NCBI GenBank assembly: GCA_020722645.1
Contig: DYKL01000145.1
Location: 1-8,042 of the forward strand
Source of the DNA: Acetofilamentum sp.
Lineage (GTDB): Bacteria; Bacteroidota; Bacteroidia; Bacteroidales; JAFGUD01
Reading direction: 5' to 3'
Length of the DNA: 8,042 bases
A model generated the notes under the pieces. That model worked only from the letters and a program-made list of their open reading frames with translations. It searched no databases and was not told the origin of the DNA. Within the stretch, counting starts at the first letter, position 1; the number at the start of each line of letters is the position of its first letter. Positions 6,720 through 8,042 of the stretch are shown here, one piece after another. A program made the position numbers and the translations under genes.

Positions 6720-6729
6720 TACAATAGTG

Positions 6730-7431
6730 ATGAAAAAACAGGATTTATTTTTTATATTGGCATTGGTATTGATTTTTGCACCTTTTATTATAAGTAAAGA
6801 AGCTTATAATTTTCTTTTTGACAAAACGACAGGTATGAATACTGTTCACCCGCTTACAACTGCATTTGTCAAATTTTTTCTGTTGGCAACTCTTGGCGAA
6901 TTATTAGGATTAAGAATTAAAACCGGAAAATATTTTAAAGAAGGGTTCGGGATTTTTCCACATGCAGTGATTTGGGGATTTTTGGGAATTTTTATACAAA
7001 TGGCATTTATAACATTTTATTCAGGCTCGCTTGGTTTTGCGGTAAAAATTTATGGGATTTTAAATCCACAGGAAATAATGGAAGGTGCTTTAAATTTCAA
7101 AAAAATACTTATAGCTTTCACAGTCAGTACATTGCTCAATGTTATGTTTGCTCCTGTTTTTATGACAATTCATAAAATAACAGATATTCATATTCAGGAA
7201 AACGGCGGAAAATTTAATTCATTGCTGACACCAATAAAAGTCGAAAAAATTATCACCTCTATGAACTGGAAAGTACAATGGAATTTTATATTCAAAAAAA
7301 CCATTCCTTTGTTCTGGATACCCGCACAGACAATAAATTTCTGCTTCCCCGAAGAATTCAGGATTTTAAACGCAGCAATTCTGGGTGTGGTTTTGGGAGT
7401 TATATTAGCAGTTGGAAATCAGAAAAAATAA
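6730..7431 (+). CDS. Mpv17/PMP22-like small integral membrane protein
   Basis: A 233-residue protein with about five hydrophobic segments (near residues 5-22, 41-61, 78-98, 126-147 and 191-227). The C-terminal part carries the pattern known from the Mpv17/PMP22 family: Trp194-type region KVQWNFIFKK, then TIPLFWIPAQTINFCFPEEF with Trp196, Pro198, Gln200, Asn203-Phe204, Pro207 and Arg211, followed by a final helix. Eukaryotic members sit in mitochondrial or peroxisomal membranes, where channel roles have been proposed; the role of bacterial relatives is not established. ATG at 6730 is preferred to the GTG immediately before it at 6727. Its stop is two bases from that of the convergent fragment at 7434. 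The call rests on motif recall, not on a search. Confidence 0.6.
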   Translation: MKKQDLFFILALVLIFAPFIISKEAYNFLFDKTTGMNTVHPLTTAFVKFFLLATLGELLGLRIKTGKYFKEGFGIFPHAVIWGFLGIFIQMAFITFYSGSLGFAVKIYGILNPQEIMEGALNFKKILIAFTVSTLLNVMFAPVFMTIHKITDIHIQENGGKFNSLLTPIKVEKIITSMNWKVQWNFIFKKTIPLFWIPAQTINFCFPEEFRILNAAILGVVLGVILAVGNQKK

Positions 7432-7433
7432 GA

Positions 7434-7685
7434 TTATTTAACAACAATTTTTATTGTTTTAGTAAACCAATCGTTCTCGATAATTCTTTTAGGTGATTCT
7501 TCGATTTCGATATCTCGTGTTTCGTTTGAACGAGATTCAAAATTAATTATTTGTCCTAACTCGATTGGTTTTTGAGTGATCAAAAAATCGTCAGTTTTAT
7601 CAGTACTTATAATTAATTTAAGTATTTCAATTGTTTCAGTAAAACCAACAGGTAAAGAAAATTTATTATCAAGAAAAGTAACCGG
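7434..7685 (-). pseudogene. C-terminal remnant of an unrecognised protein
   Basis: The minus-strand frame from about 7685 to the TAA at 7434-7436 gives about 83 residues of normal-looking protein. It includes LPVGFTETIEILKLIIST, then KTDDFLITQKPIEL and finally NDWFTKTIKIVVK. The pattern 'ETIxxLKLIIST ... D ... L ... DWxTxTIxI' resembles the C-terminal ends of large exported or caspase-domain-containing Bacteroidota proteins, but I cannot name the family with confidence. The frame continues upstream to an ATG at 7781 only as antisense of the transposase fragment, so those first 32 residues are not native. The gene has lost its 5' part, and the loss coincides with the transposase fragment. Confidence 0.5.
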
Positions 7686-7990
7686 ATTACAAAAAAATAG
7701 AACACGAAGAAAAAATATTTTCAATATTTGAGCCATATACAGAGTGGAAAACAAAGGATTTATTGCGAATGCAAAAAACAATCCTTTATTTTAAACTTGG
7801 AAAAAATTTGCAAGTAACTACTGACCAATTTCATTTGATTATAGATTTTGAAGTAAAGGAAAACATGACAGACAACAACGCTGTTATTCCATTGGCAGAC
7901 AGAATATTAAGTAAAAACAAAGTGTTTAGTTGGAGCTTTGATAAAGGTTATTTTTCAAAAGAAAATAAAGAATTATTAGCTTTATTTATA
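7685..7990 (+). pseudogene. Internal fragment of a DDE transposase (ISNCY-like)
   Basis: The plus-strand frame open from 7682 encodes KIEHEEKIFSIFEPYTEW (7694-7747), VTTDQFHLIIDFEV, then NNAVIPLADRIL and SFDKGYFSKENKELL. The order 'HEEK-x-FSIFEPHTEW ... TTDQFHLI ... D...A...ADR ... SFDKG' is that of the catalytic core of ISNCY-type transposases; the Asp in SFDKGY would be a catalytic residue. The N-terminal half and everything after ELLALFI are missing, and the stretch between EW and KLG looks degraded. The frame runs through the boundary at 7991 into a foreign end and stops at 8015-8017. No intact start exists, so this cannot be functional. Confidence 0.65.
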
Positions 7991-8042
7991 GGCTCTTTTA
8001 TTAAAGAATGTTGGTAACAAATTTTAATGTTTGGTATAATTT
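7991..8042 (+). mobile_element. Terminal segment of an IS-like element (right window edge)
   Basis: Begins GGCTCTTTTATTAAAG and continues ATGTTGGTAACAAATTTTAA up to the window edge. It is an inverted counterpart of 1-51, identical in the first eleven bases and in TGTTGGTAA, with scattered differences beyond. Its first base coincides with the point where transposase similarity ends, consistent with insertion into the older remnant. The two copies differ enough to be the left and right ends of one IS type or two related elements. The flanking eight bases at the two edges do not match. Confidence 0.55.

Noticed and set aside
1..8042. Single IS insertion whose two ends are the window edges (as in a circular molecule)
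   Set aside because: The eight bases flanking the two ends (TATTTATA beside the right copy, GAAATTTT beside the left) do not match as a target duplication, so this is not supported, though not excluded if the duplication was lost.

Overview
The window is strongly AT-rich. Its genes begin with lysine-rich Met-Lys-Lys starts and mostly lack a purine-rich ribosome-binding site, several exported proteins have signal peptides ending in Phe-x-Gln, and the candidate promoters resemble the Bacteroides-type TAnnTTTG -7 box. Together these suggest a member of the Bacteroidota, possibly an anaerobic or marine lineage. The genetic code looks standard: UGA terminates the CPBP membrane protein gene, and tryptophans are read from UGG.

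Layout. Positions 1-51 are the outer part of a repeat that reappears in opposite orientation at 7991-8042; both copies start GGCTCTTTTAT and look like insertion-sequence ends. The left copy cuts off a secreted-protein gene after its signal peptide (52-146, minus). Next is a secreted or membrane protein gene split by one in-frame UGA (159-911, minus). A 587-base AT-rich gap with small inverted repeats follows, then an outer-membrane beta-barrel gene (1499-2671, minus). A divergent 301-base spacer carries two small intergenic repeats and leads into a full-length histidine ammonia-lyase-type enzyme (2973-4496, plus).

Between the lyase and the convergent CPBP membrane protease-like gene (4781-5719, minus) lies a 242-base element with long imperfect terminal inverted repeats (4522-4763), a MITE-like candidate. 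Upstream of the CPBP gene on the same strand is a polyphosphate-glucokinase-type ROK kinase (5831-6586, minus). A divergent spacer with an unusually strong Shine-Dalgarno in front of a six-codon ORF precedes a small Mpv17/PMP22-like membrane protein (6730-7431, plus). The right end is layered debris: the C-terminal remnant of an unrecognised gene (7434-7685, minus), abutted by an internal transposase fragment (7685-7990, plus), itself cut by the second IS-like end at 7991.

The intact genes do not form an obvious pathway: a lone lyase, a sugar kinase, two inner-membrane proteins and one outer-membrane protein. The most distinctive content is the mobile-element and decay structure, namely matching IS-like ends at both window edges, three broken genes, and the hairpin element between convergent genes. 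I see no convincing defence or biosynthetic system.
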